From Didymella arachidicola (Eukaryota > Ascomycota > Dothideomycetes > Pleosporales > Didymellaceae), in the NCBI GenBank assembly GCA_016630955.3, contig CM050000.1:186001-250000 (forward strand): DNA of 64,000 nt. Reading direction: 5' to 3'. The translations under genes and the position numbers were made by a program. A model generated the notes under the pieces. The model was not told the DNA's origin, made no database searches, and saw only the letters and a program-made list of their open reading frames with translations. This document shows positions 24,501 to 34,955 of the stretch, piece by piece (positions within the stretch are counted from its first letter, which is position 1; each line of letters starts with the position of its first letter).

Positions 24501-27500
24501 ATATGCGAGCTTGGTCCACACGCAGCCCTTCAAGGACCGATCAAGCAGATCCTCAAACAAGTCGGCGGTCCGGCTTCGAAGACCATGTACGTTTCAGTGC
24601 TGCAACGGAAGAAGAATGCTGTCACGACTGCTCTTTCTATGGCTGGTATCCTGTTCGTCAAAGGCGCAATGCTCAAGATGGGTTCGATCAACTTCCCAAC
24701 TCCCTTGGAGAGGGCGCCTCAAGTTCTTGTCGACATGCCTCGATACTCCTGGAATCACTCTTCGAAGTTTTACCATGAGTCCAGAATCACCAGTATCCAC
24801 AAGCATCACGATGCCCCAAGACACGACATTATCGGCAACCTTGCCTCGTATTCCAATGACATTGAACCAACATGGAGAAACGTGCTACGCTTGGATGACA
24901 TGCCCTGGCTTCGGCAATACCAGATGCAGGGAGTAAATATGTTCCCAATCTCAGGATTTCTCACTATGGCTTTCGAAGCCGCTGCTCAGCGAGCGATGTC
25001 GACTCACACATTGTGGGACCACATCGAAGTCGAGGACCTCACCGTCAAGACTCCTGTAATGCTCTCAGAGGAGCAGCTGGAGATGACTATCGAGTTCAGA
25101 AGGGGTCAAGTCGAAGAAAACAATGATGTATCCCACTACTTTATCATCCGCTCCTGGTCACGTACGAAAGGTTGGACCGAGAACTGCACTGGTACAATTA
25201 CCCTCATTCAGACGGGTTCGAACAACGTCAACAGGCAGCGGTCCCAGAAGTACCAACGGCAAAGCTTATACGCAAAAGCTGTGGAAATCACCCAAGCTGC
25301 CACAGAGTGCGTCTCCGCGAGTCATATGTACTCTCGCCTCTCGGACATTGGCGCCTCGTACGGAAGCCTATTCCAAGGGCTAAAAGAATGCCATACCTCG
25401 TCTCATGGATCAGTTGCGCGAATCGTCAAAAACAATACCGTACTTGAGATGCCCCATCACCACGAGACTGACTACATCCTGCACCCTACGTCTATCGAGC
25501 AGCTCATCTCAATGTATTGGCCTGTTTTGTCCGCTCTTAATCCATCGGGCACACTACACCTCCCTGGCTCCATCGGCAAAGCGAAGATATCGTCGCGTGC
25601 ACTGGGTATGTTCAGGGTCCCTGGAGATACGTTGCAAGCTGTTTGCGAGCCGCATGGGGCTCTACTTGACGATGCGCCCAACAAGTTCTCAATGTTCGCT
25701 GTTGATACTTCCGGAGAGGCTATCATCAGCATCGAAAACTTATCGACGTCACCGATCATAGAGAGGAAGGACAGCTCGCAAGAAATTAAGGCTCAAGAGC
25801 TTTGCTACAAATTGAATTGGGAGCCCGTCCTCGACCTGCAGCGCGCGGTTGTCGAGCAAGAACCCAAACTTTGCCTCGACACAGAGATCGTCATCGTTCA
25901 TGGCGAGACAGCTGAACAAAGGCAACTTGCTTCCGAGCTTGCGGGTCGCCTAATCAAAGAGTATGGCGCTAGCGTTACTGGAGGGCCCCTTGAGGCTGTT
26001 GTGCCCGTAACAAAAGACAAACTTTGTCTTTTCTTGACCGAACTGGATCGTCCCATGCTCTCAACACTATGTACGGAGCAGTTTTATGCACTGAAACGGA
26101 TCCTTTTGAGTTCTCAAGGCGTCTTGTGGGTGGTGAAGGGCGCTTATCACCAGTCCGAAAACCCAGAGTCGAACATGGTATCCGGATTCAGCAGGACACT
26201 ACGCTCGGAAGGTGCTCTAAACGACTTCGTTACTCTCGATTTAGATTCCAAAGAGGACTTCGATTCGCCCGCTTTGGTCTCAACTATTTGCACTGTATTC
26301 CGAATGACCTTTGGCGAAAAAGAGAAACTAGTGGAAAATGAGTTTTTGGCACGGAACGGGACACTGTTCACACCGCGGGTTCTGGACGACCGGGACTTGA
26401 ACGAGTATGTCCATGAAAAGATTCATCCTGCGGCAACCGAGCCAGCAAGTCTTGGCGTCCTCAAGAGACCGCTGCGTGGCTCACTTACGACGATGAGCGC
26501 GGTGGATAGTCTTGAATTCAAAGATGATGACACCACGACTCAGCCGTTGCCCAGAGACTATGTTGAAATCCAAGTCCAGGCCGTTGGCATTTCTGCGTCG
26601 GATCTCAAGCGAAGAGGCAAATTGGGACTCGAGTGCAGCGGCGTTGTCGTTGCGATCGGGTCCGATGTTCCCAATCTCTGTATAGGCGACCGTGTTGCAG
26701 CGATCACGACAGAGGGCTCTCTCTCGACTATTGCTAGGACCCATTACGGACTTGCCTTCAAAGCCCCAGAATTCATTTCCTTTGAACTGTTGGCGACTAT
26801 ACCTCTTGCTTACTGCACGGCCGCGTACGCTTTTATGGACCAGGCGCGGCTGTCGGAGGGCGAGAGCGTGCTCATCCATGATGCTGCGGGTCCAGTTGGC
26901 CAAGCAGCTCTTACAGTAGCGCTGATGCTCAAAGCGAACGTTTGGGTCACGGTGAAGACAGAAGAAGAGAAAGCCTTCACTATGCGATACTTCTCGCTTC
27001 AACAAGACCGGATTTGGTCCGCTGAAGACACAGATTTCTCGAATATGATCCAGGAAAAGACTCAAGGGCATGGCATTGATGTCGTGTTCAACACTTTGGT
27101 GGACCGACGCCTTATCCGTGCCACGGCGACCTGTCTTGCCAGGTTCGGTCGCATCGTCAATGCTGGAGTCGGCCAGTCTCCACTTCTTGACATGCCTTGT
27201 TCAAAAAATGCGACAGTCTTCTCGGTCGACTTCGAAGCAGTTTTAGAGCACCGACCTTGCAAAGCTCAGCGCTTACTGACTGATGTGTCTCGGATGTTGC
27301 AATACGGTCGAATACAAGGTCTCCAGAACATCCCGTCGTTCAGTGCATCGGAATCAGCAACGGCTTTACAACACGTCAGCTCAGCAAATGCCACTGGGCG
27401 GAGTGTTATAAGTTTTGGACGCAATGATGTCGTCACGGTAAGCGCAAACCATACCGCACATTGTCTAAGCTGTACTGACTTGGCTAAGGCGCCACGTATC

Positions 27501-28687
27501 AAAAGAGACGTTCAGCTGTTGAGGGAGGACGGAACGTACGTCCTTATCGGCGGCACAGGTGGTCTCGGTCGAAAGATGGCCGAGTGGATGGTACACAAAG
27601 GCGCGAGACATCTCGTGCTGCTCTCTCGCAGCGGCACACTCAGAGGTCAGGCTGCCTCGCAGATCGAAACGCTGAGAAAACTCGGTGCCAATATCGTGGT
27701 CCACAGCTGCAATGTTAGCAACAGGGAAGAGGTTGAGGAGTTGGTTCGGCACGGACTGTCTAACCTCCCTCAAATTCGTGGTGTGGTCCATGGCGCCATG
27801 GTCCTACACGTAAGTCAGCCCATGTTCTTTCCTGTGGTTAAAGAGACTCACACTATCTCCAGGATGTCCTCTTCGAAAACATGACCTATGAGCAGTACAG
27901 TTCTGTGATATCCTCCAAGGTGCAGGGAGCATGGAACTTCTACCACGCACTTTCTGCCAATGCCGCCGCTCTGGACTTCTTCGTCTTGATATCCTCAGCT
28001 GCGGGCGCCGTCGGCAACCGTGGTCAAGCCGCCTACGCCGCAGCTAACACGTTCCTAAACGGCTTTACGCAATTCCTGCTCGCACGCGGCATCAGTTCCG
28101 CATCACTCGATCTGACCGCCGTCTCAGACGCAGGCTACCTCGCCGAGGACGCTGCAAAAGCCGCAGAGGTGGCCAGGAATTTGGGCAGCGACACAATCTG
28201 CCTGGCGCAGGTGCTTGCGCTGCTTCAAGCGGCTGTTGAAGGAAACCTGAAGAGCTGCAACGGGCACCCTATTACGGGAATGCGCATCGCGCCGAAGAAC
28301 AAGCCATTCTGGTCTACGGATCCCCAGTTTGTGCATTTGACGCGTGCTGCAGATGCGAGTGCCGAGTCTGACTGTGCTGTTGCCGTCGTTCCGTGGAGCA
28401 ATCGGTTCCGCAACGCTGCATCGCGAAGCGAAGCTGAGACCATCGTATGTGCAGCTCTAGTCGAGAAGATAGCGGAAGTCGTATCGATGGAGAAGGACGA
28501 CTTGGACCCCGAGCGGAGTCTGAGTTGTTATCCCTTGGATTCTTTGACGGCAATTGAAGTCCGGAACTTCATCACTAGAATGTTCGAAAGTAGTCTGCAG
28601 GTCTTGGAGCTGCTGGCAAGTGGAAGTGTGAAGAGTTTGGCGACAGTTGTCGTGGGGAAGACGAAGGTGAAGCTGCCAGAGTCGTGA
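21526..28687 (+). CDS. Highly reducing polyketide synthase, KS-AT-DH-ER-KR-ACP, no methyltransferase
   Basis: Iterative type I polyketide synthase, 2290 aa. Exons: 21526-22264, 22311-22727, 22777-22989, 23066-23268, 23334-27809, 27863-28687. KS has DTACSSS (Cys274), VEAHGTGT and the SNIGHLEAAAG His. AT has GHSSGE (Ser723). In DH the usual H of WLxDHxVQG is Tyr1053 (WLRQYQMQG) and the catalytic Asp of HPxxxD is Glu1246 (HPTSIEQL), so DH is probably inactive. There is no methyltransferase between DH and ER. The ER cofactor loop reads HDAAGPVGQAA instead of AAGGVG. KR is intact (GGTGGLG, ISSAAG, QAAYAAAN). ACP keeps its serine (YPLDSLTAIEV). No thioesterase is fused. An ATG at 21520 is also in frame, but 21526 has the better context (accATGG). 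A gtaagc...ctaag stretch of 51 nt near 27439-27489 could be a non-canonical in-frame intron. Apparent frame breaks at 22728 and 22990 are explained by introns. The product is unknown. Confidence 0.95.
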
Positions 28688-29379
28688 AAAACGGATCGTT
28701 TCATGCGCTGCAAGCAGGCTACGGGCTCACTATGGCCTTCTCTTCTCCTTTGTTCATCAGGACTTCTTTCTTCGATTAAGATGGTCGATGTCATATCCCG
28801 CACCCGCAGAGTTCATATTCCCTTCGTACTGCTCTGTGCATGTCGAATGGCGACATGTGACGTCATCTGGGAAACTTTTCAGCCCGACTTCTGGAGCGGC
28901 CTCGCAGTCCTGACGCTCGGAACAGACATCACATACGTCGTCTGTTATTTCGCAAAGTGTACGATTTCATGAACTGTGCAAAGGTGTAAGAGCAGAGCGC
29001 GAAAGACGGCTTCGGGGCGTGCCTACCGTGCGGTACGACTGAACGTTGAGAAACTTACAATCGAAGTTTAAGTCATCCCTATTACTAGTATACCATGACG
29101 CATAATTACTGTAAAGATACGTCTTCTGTATGGTCCATGACATACCGAACTGAGCAAGATTACTATCAGCTAAGCAAGTCGCCGCGAGCTGTGCGGAGCC
29201 TCCAAGTGCAACCTAATAGCCCTGGACTGTGCTTAGACATCGTTCTCATCTATGTCGCGGTCTATCATAAACATCGCATTGCATTATCATGACCATAAAC
29301 CTGCCGTTCCATATCGCGCCCAAAATGCTTTTACACAATCCCGATCATGTCTCATTTCCGCTTCTGGTCTATGACTCTT
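28688..29379. other. Convergent intergenic region, right edge of cluster
   Basis: 0.69 kb between the 3' ends of the PKS gene and the Hsp88 gene. No gene is seen; the change to housekeeping genes marks the probable right border of the cluster. Confidence 0.45.
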
Positions 29380-31848
29380 CTACGACTCCTCGACGGAGTC
29401 GGGCTTGGTGGTCTCCGCGTCTGTCATCTCAGTGTCCTTCTCCTCCGCCGGGGGAGCGTCACCCTTCTTGGACTCAGCCTCACGCTTCTGGCGCTCAATC
29501 TCGGCTTGCTTGGCGGCAGCCTCTTTCTCCCACTTCTCGCGCTTTTTCGACTCCTCCTCCTGGAGCTTGTCGTTGTAGCGCTGGATGATGGGTCCGGCGA
29601 TCGAGCGGATGTCCTCCTTCTTGGAGACGTACTGTGCCTTGGAAGCATCTTCGCCGTCTTCGTACAGCCAGTCCTATGAATAGTCAGATGATGTCTTTCT
29701 GCTTGATGCGATGTATGCTTACCTCGATCTGTTCAAGCTTGGCGTTGAGCCTCGACTTCTCGTCATCGCTGGCAAAGTCTGCGTACTGGTCGATGATCTT
29801 GTCCTTGAGCTCATATATCATGCTCTCGAGGTTGTTCTTTTCGTTCTCGGTGTCCTGAACAAGCTTGTCTTCCATGATCATGGCGTTCTCACGCTCAGCC
29901 TGCAGGGATCGTGTGGCCTCGTCGAGTGAAGCTGTGCCAGCCGACAGAGGAAGGTCGCCCTTCCTCTGCTGCTTCTTAACCTTGCGCATCTTCGGGGGCT
30001 CCTTCTCTTTGTCGACGTCCATCTGCGGGTCAATTGTTAGCTCTTGTTCAACAGTCGGAGACGCAGGACGCGCAAGTACAGATTCGATGCTTTGCTTGCG
30101 CCGTTTGGCGGCAGGCTCTACTTCGGATGACTTTGTGTCGTCTGGATCAATAGGAGATGCTGGGACACGTACTTCACCCTCCTTCTTCTCTCCCTCGGGC
30201 TCGGGGATAGGCTCCTCAACCTCGACCTCCTCGACGTAGTAGCCAGACTCGACGTTAAGCACGCCGTGGATGTTCAGGCGGGCCTTGAGCTTGCAGATCA
30301 TGAAGTCGCCCTTGGGGTCTTCTTTGACGCCCTTGACGGAGAAACGACCAATCCAGGGGTTGGCCTTGCCTGGCAACTGCTCAGGCTTAGCGTACTTGGC
30401 CTCCAGGTCAAAAGCGTGCTTGCGGTAGAAGGTCAGGATCTTTGTAGAGGGCATGACGTTGCCCTTGTTGAAGACAGTAAGGTTGGTGTCCTCGTCGGGG
30501 ATGTCCTCGGATTTCTCCCATGTAAACTCGATGGGGTAGTTGACCATGTCGTGGATGGAGAAGTCGCGAACACGGAAGACGGGAGAGAGGATAGCGCAGC
30601 TGAAAGCGCAACCACGGGCAACGGCCTCGTCGGCATTCAATGTGAAGGACAGTGTCTTGCCCTTGAAGTAGTCCTGGATTGCGGCCTTCAGAGCGGGAAC
30701 TCGTGTGCAGCCACCGACCAGCTCGATGTGGTCAATGTCCTCGGGCGTGAGCTTGGCCTCAGCAAGCGCCTGCTCGATGGGAGCGGTGGCACGCTCGAGA
30801 AGAGGCTTGATGAGCTCCTCAAGTTCCTCGCGCTTGAGCATACCACGGACGTCGACGTCATTCATGATAGACTCGACGTTGAGGGGAGCCATGTTGTTGG
30901 CAGAGAGAACCTTCTTGAGCTTCTCAACACCAGCGGCCAGACGGAAGCGGGCCTTGCCATTCTCCATGACGTTGATCTTGTACTTCTCTTCGAACTCCTT
31001 GGCGAAGTGCTCAACGAGAGCCTTGTCGATGTAGCGACCACCAAAGTGGCGGTCCCATGCGCTCGACTTGACGGCAAGCTCGCCCTTCTTGAATTCGACA
31101 ACGGTCGCTGTGTAGTTGCTGTGGCCGACGTTGACGAAGCAGACGCGCTTGGGCTTCTCCTCGGCGGTGGGCAGGTCGAGCTTAGTGATACCGTAACCAA
31201 GAGCGACAGCGGTGTTGTCGTTGATCAACCTCAAGCAGTTGAGGCCGGCGATCTGGGCGGCATCGAGGAGAGCGCGGCGTTGGGCGTCTGTGTACCACAC
31301 GGGGCAGGAGAGCACGACATCGTTGACGGGCAGCTTCAGCTCTGTGGAGGCGGTCGCGCGCATGCGGGTCAAGTACATGGCTGTGATCTGGGTGGCAGTG
31401 AACTGCTCCTTCTTACCCAGGTATGTGACTTCGGCGCCGACCTGGCCGTTGATGTCAACCAGCGGGGCCGAGACAAAGTCCTGCTCGACCTGGACATCGG
31501 GATCGCTGAAGGAGCGGCCGGCGAGGCGGACGAAGGACGAGACGGTGTTCTTGAGGTTGGAGATTTCCTGGTTCTTGGCGGCCTCGCCGATGTATCTGCT
31601 CTTGGGGCCGAAGCCAACAAGCGACCTGGAGAGCTGGTTAGCAAAGCTTGGTGGACATGGAGGGGCGGTGAAGGCTTACGGTGTTGCGCGGTTGGAGACT
31701 TCATTTGCGATCTGTCGAGTCAGTATACTGGACTGCAAGTGTATGCTGGGTCCTAGAAGAGTAGTGCACTTACCACATCGACACCACGGTTGCGCGCAAC
31801 AGCGATGACGCTGTTGAGCGTACCCAAATCAATGCCCACAACAGACAT
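29380..31848 (-). CDS. Hsp88/Hsp110-family chaperone (Sse1-like nucleotide-exchange factor)
   Basis: Cytosolic Hsp70-superfamily protein that acts as nucleotide-exchange factor and holdase for Hsp70. Exons 31774-31848, 31680-31711, 29723-31625 and 29380-29673. The protein starts SVVGIDLGTLNSVIAVARN, then NEVSNRATPS, NDNTAVALGYG and VGGCTRVPALKAAI, the actin-fold ATPase landmarks; the C-terminal helical part ends in an acidic Lys/Glu-rich tail. Translated straight through it is 767 aa, about 50 more than fungal Hsp88. The excess is exactly a 150-nt stretch at 30023-30172 with good splice signals (separate entry); removing it gives 717 aa. It is divergent from Fta1, with a heat-shock-element-like triplet in the shared promoter. 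Confidence 0.95.
30023..30172 (-). other. 150-nt in-frame intron or exitron inside the Hsp88 gene
   Basis: The donor is GAA|GTACGT and the acceptor GACCCGCAG|ATG, with a perfect ctaac branch site 13 nt upstream. The stretch is 50 codons with no stop, so splicing and retention both give an open frame. Splicing joins the acidic segment directly to MDVDKEKEPPKMRKVKK, which matches family spacing. Retention would insert a Ser/Pro/Glu-rich segment with a basic patch (AAKRRKQS). Confidence 0.7.
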
Positions 31849-32010
31849 GTTTACACAGGTTCGCGGGGTATCGGTTGCTGGGGGAGGGGGGTATAAAACG
31901 GGGTGCAAAGCAAAAGAGTCGTGTAAGGTCGTCGGGACTGCAGCTACAGCGAGAGTGTCTTGTATAGTCGGTCTGCACTACGTTCAAGATTTGCAGGGCT
32001 GCGGCTCGTA

Positions 32011-32033
32011 GAATCAAAGCGAACAATCTCGAA
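32011..32033. promoter_or_regulatory. Step-type heat-shock element candidate
   Basis: GAA occurs at 32011, 32021 and 32031, three same-orientation units exactly 10 bp apart. This matches the step-type HSE (nTTCn units separated by 5 bp) known for fungal Hsf1. It is about 165-185 bp upstream of the Hsp88 ATG at 31848, within the 340-bp divergent promoter shared with Fta1. Confidence 0.5.
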
Positions 32034-32188
32034 TGCCCCGCTAACAGAAACTTGTGGTGGGAAGGCGCACGGACGTTGGGCCCACCGCACCTTCCGTCAC
32101 CGCCGGACAGGCACGCGTCTCCCAGCAAACACCGCGTCGAGAGAGCGTGTCGAGGGCGTGTCAAAGTCAACATGTCAACACCACGAAA

Positions 32189-33355
32189 ATGAACGACATT
32201 CCCCCGTACCCGCTGTACAACCGCACGTACAGCCTCTACCGCCTGTCGCCGCTGCATCATGGTGACACCCCACTCCTCGCCGACCGCACCCTGCGCACCC
32301 ACGCGAACCGTCTGCGCGAGCAGCTGAAGGGCGACAAGGTGCGCGGCGTGCAGGTCGACTTTGCCAGCGCCGAGGATGTTGCCAGGCTCGGTCCTCTCGA
32401 GGAGTGCAGCTGGGACCTGCTGGGCGACGAAGACGCCTGGATTGACCGCTATCGCCAGCTGCACAACGCGGAAGCGCCACGACCGCCTCCACCCACCGAG
32501 CCTAGGGGCATTGAAGTGAGCCTCGAGTACGAGACACAGTCATACAATGCCCTGCTACTGCGGGACTCCCAAAATACTACAGCTCCAGACGGCTTCTCGT
32601 CGCTGCCGCTGCTGCTCGTGAAGATGTCAGGGCCCGTGCGAAACGTCTTCATACAGTACCTGCGCACAGCATTCGATGCACACGTGGCGCCGTTGAGGCT
32701 CCCGTCAAGCTTTGTTGCAGGGACCATGGAGACATACTTCAGACATCTGACGGCCCGCGGCTCCACGCAGTCGATCCAAGACGTCGTCCGCCAGCTGAAT
32801 GTGCAGCTCGCCTTCCCCAGCGCCACAACTCTCCTCAAGCACATCGACATCACCATAGCAGCCGCCGATGTGCCTGGTTTCGTCACTCGAGGCAAGCACG
32901 CGCGCGACAAGCCTTTCACAGCCGCCCTTTCGAGCTACCTTGCCAAGCACCTTGCTCTCGATGTAGCCAACCCCAAGGTACAGATATCACGCGTATCATG
33001 TAATAGTTTCCACCTGGGTACCGAGCGCCTGAAGCTTGCCGCGCCGGATACGCTTGCCGATACATCGTTCTCAGACGAGGGTGGGGCCTCGCAGGATGCC
33101 AGCGCAGGCCAGCTGGCGGTCGAGGAGTTCGTTACGTCACTCATCCGAGAAGCTGCCGGCAGTGGAAAATTCTTGCCTGAAGACTTGTCGGCAAGCCTGA
33201 GGCAGGGGACTCCTTCTTCGACTGCGAGTACGAGGACGACCAGGACGAAGAGAGCTGTCAGCAACGCGGTAGCTTCAAAGGGCAACAAGCGGGCCAAGTC
33301 GAAGAGCAAGACAAACGGCCAGACTGAGGTCGATGAAGAGATGGACGACCTGTGA
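32189..33355 (+). CDS. fta1: Kinetochore protein Fta1 (Sim4 complex; CENP-L orthologue)
   Basis: Inner-kinetochore subunit of the Sim4/CCAN complex, acting at centromeric chromatin with a CENP-N-like partner. Single exon, 388 aa. The conserved start is NDIPPYPLYNRTYSLYRLSPLHHG, in two runs around the Tyr-rich stretch. Then come RLREQLKGDKVRGVQV and GPLEECSWDLLGDEDAWIDR, the family signature. The C-terminal tail is Ser/Thr/Lys-rich with a nuclear-localisation-like KRAKSKSK and ends acidic. The frame is open upstream, but the first ATG in a good context matching family length is 32189. The divergent neighbour is Hsp88. Confidence 0.85.
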   Translation: MNDIPPYPLYNRTYSLYRLSPLHHGDTPLLADRTLRTHANRLREQLKGDKVRGVQVDFASAEDVARLGPLEECSWDLLGDEDAWIDRYRQLHNAEAPRPPPPTEPRGIEVSLEYETQSYNALLLRDSQNTTAPDGFSSLPLLLVKMSGPVRNVFIQYLRTAFDAHVAPLRLPSSFVAGTMETYFRHLTARGSTQSIQDVVRQLNVQLAFPSATTLLKHIDITIAAADVPGFVTRGKHARDKPFTAALSSYLAKHLALDVANPKVQISRVSCNSFHLGTERLKLAAPDTLADTSFSDEGGASQDASAGQLAVEEFVTSLIREAAGSGKFLPEDLSASLRQGTPSSTASTRTTRTKRAVSNAVASKGNKRAKSKSKTNGQTEVDEEMDDL

Positions 33356-34955
33356 GTGATTTCACTACACATATCAGCACACTGAGTATATCAAGGTGCA
33401 GTGACATACCCAGTTACGCGCCATGATAGCTCTCCAACCCTGAGTCACTTGTACAGCCCGTTCTGCACGAAAACAGGACGTTGACAGAGCGATGTATGAA
33501 CTGGTGTTGTAGAAGTCGATATTGCTTGACTCTTTACCCTGGGCCAGTAGCCACACAAGACAGAAACCCCAAAAGACATCTGTCTTGGGGCTAACCCCTC
33601 TCTCCAACCTTGGCACTATCTGCCACAGCGACCAGCACCTCATCCTTCTCCTCCTATCCCGTCAAGATACTCAACACTCCGTGTGTATCCCCCCAAACCC
33701 ACGCCAAATCCGTCCTCTCGATGCCTTCACCAAGCCAAATGACGACCTTCAGTACCTCGCACGAGATTAATTCAACTCGTGCGTCGGTCGCGATGTGTGT
33801 GATTGATGCAACCAGTACCGCTTCACAAGACGCTCCTATGTCTCCTTGTGCTGCAGTCGGTGGGCAAGAGTGGGGCGCAGGAGACTGCGAGCGAACTTTT
33901 AGGCGGAAACGCGTTTGCAATCTACAGCCTGCTATTCGAATCCTGCTCTTCTTCTGCGCGCTGGATGCCGCTGCTCATTCCATGTCCACGTGTATGAACT
34001 TCCCGTGCGTTGAAACGTGGTTTGTACACAAGGCCCACGGATGCTATGCGCACACAACTCATACCGTCTCAGTTTAGTTTTTTTCTGAAGGCCGGACGTT
34101 CAGCCCGCGTATCCACGGCTGTCCGGAAGACGGCGTTGTATCTGAGGCATCCATTGCTTCTCCCCACCACCTCTCAGCGCCATGTGCGCTCAGGCCAGAA
34201 CACTCCCGTTGCATTCACAACAATCCACACATTTCAAAACTTCGCACAACTCCACGCACACGTCCGCGCAACCACACCAAAATCCAATGTGCAACACATC
34301 ACATAACGCGAGCGTCAAGAAGCAATCCGAGGCGGGGGGGATGTCCGTCCAGCCCTCGACCCTTTCTCGGTCTGGCACCCACTGCGTCTCGAGACACGGT
34401 ACGCGTCGTCGCCCAACGCCAAATGCGGGGGCTCCCCGTGGATACCTGGGATCCAGAATGCGAGACAAACATGTCTTCGACACTGGACTGGCTGCGTTTA
34501 TGCCCCGTGCCACATGACATGTCCCCTTGCCTTCACGTAAACATCACCTTTCAAGCCTACCGTAGGCCAATCAATATCCGCGTCAATTCCCGCATTGCAG
34601 TGCACAAAGGAGGTTCTCGATCCGGGCTTGCTCTGCCTGTCACTGCGACGTAGGTACCTAGGTACGTATTGGAATAGCAAGCACATGCCTAGTCCAGGAC
34701 CTCAATACAAAATACAATGCCCAGGATGCCGTGACGGCGCTTAGTCGCTTGCCTCAGTCGACGCCTTGATCTGCGTGCAGAAAGCAGGTCATCTCCTCTG
34801 CGCGAGTGAAGATGGAGAGGGTATAAACTTTAGTATTAGGTATGTATGTGTGTGTGTATGTATGGATAGCTAGTTCAAACCGCACCCGCCAGCGCACCTT
34901 ACTTGAACCCGCACGCTCGCTCCCAAAAAACGCCCGTCCGTCGCCGGTTTCCGTA
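33356..34955. other. Intergenic region, no gene seen
   Basis: 1.6 kb between the ends of convergent genes. A 155-residue plus-strand frame at 33610-34077 is compositionally uneven and has no domain. A TG/TATG microsatellite lies near the right end (34841-34866). Confidence 0.4.
34841..34866. repeat. TG/TATG microsatellite
   Basis: Short alternating tatg and tg units, about 90 bp downstream of the stop codon of the Spo71-like gene, so probably in its 3' UTR or flank. Confidence 0.7.

Noticed and set aside
30266..31756. 496-codon open frame on the plus strand
   Set aside because: It is exactly antisense to the Hsp88 gene, which has an unmistakable Hsp70-fold sequence; GC-biased codon use leaves the antisense frame open.
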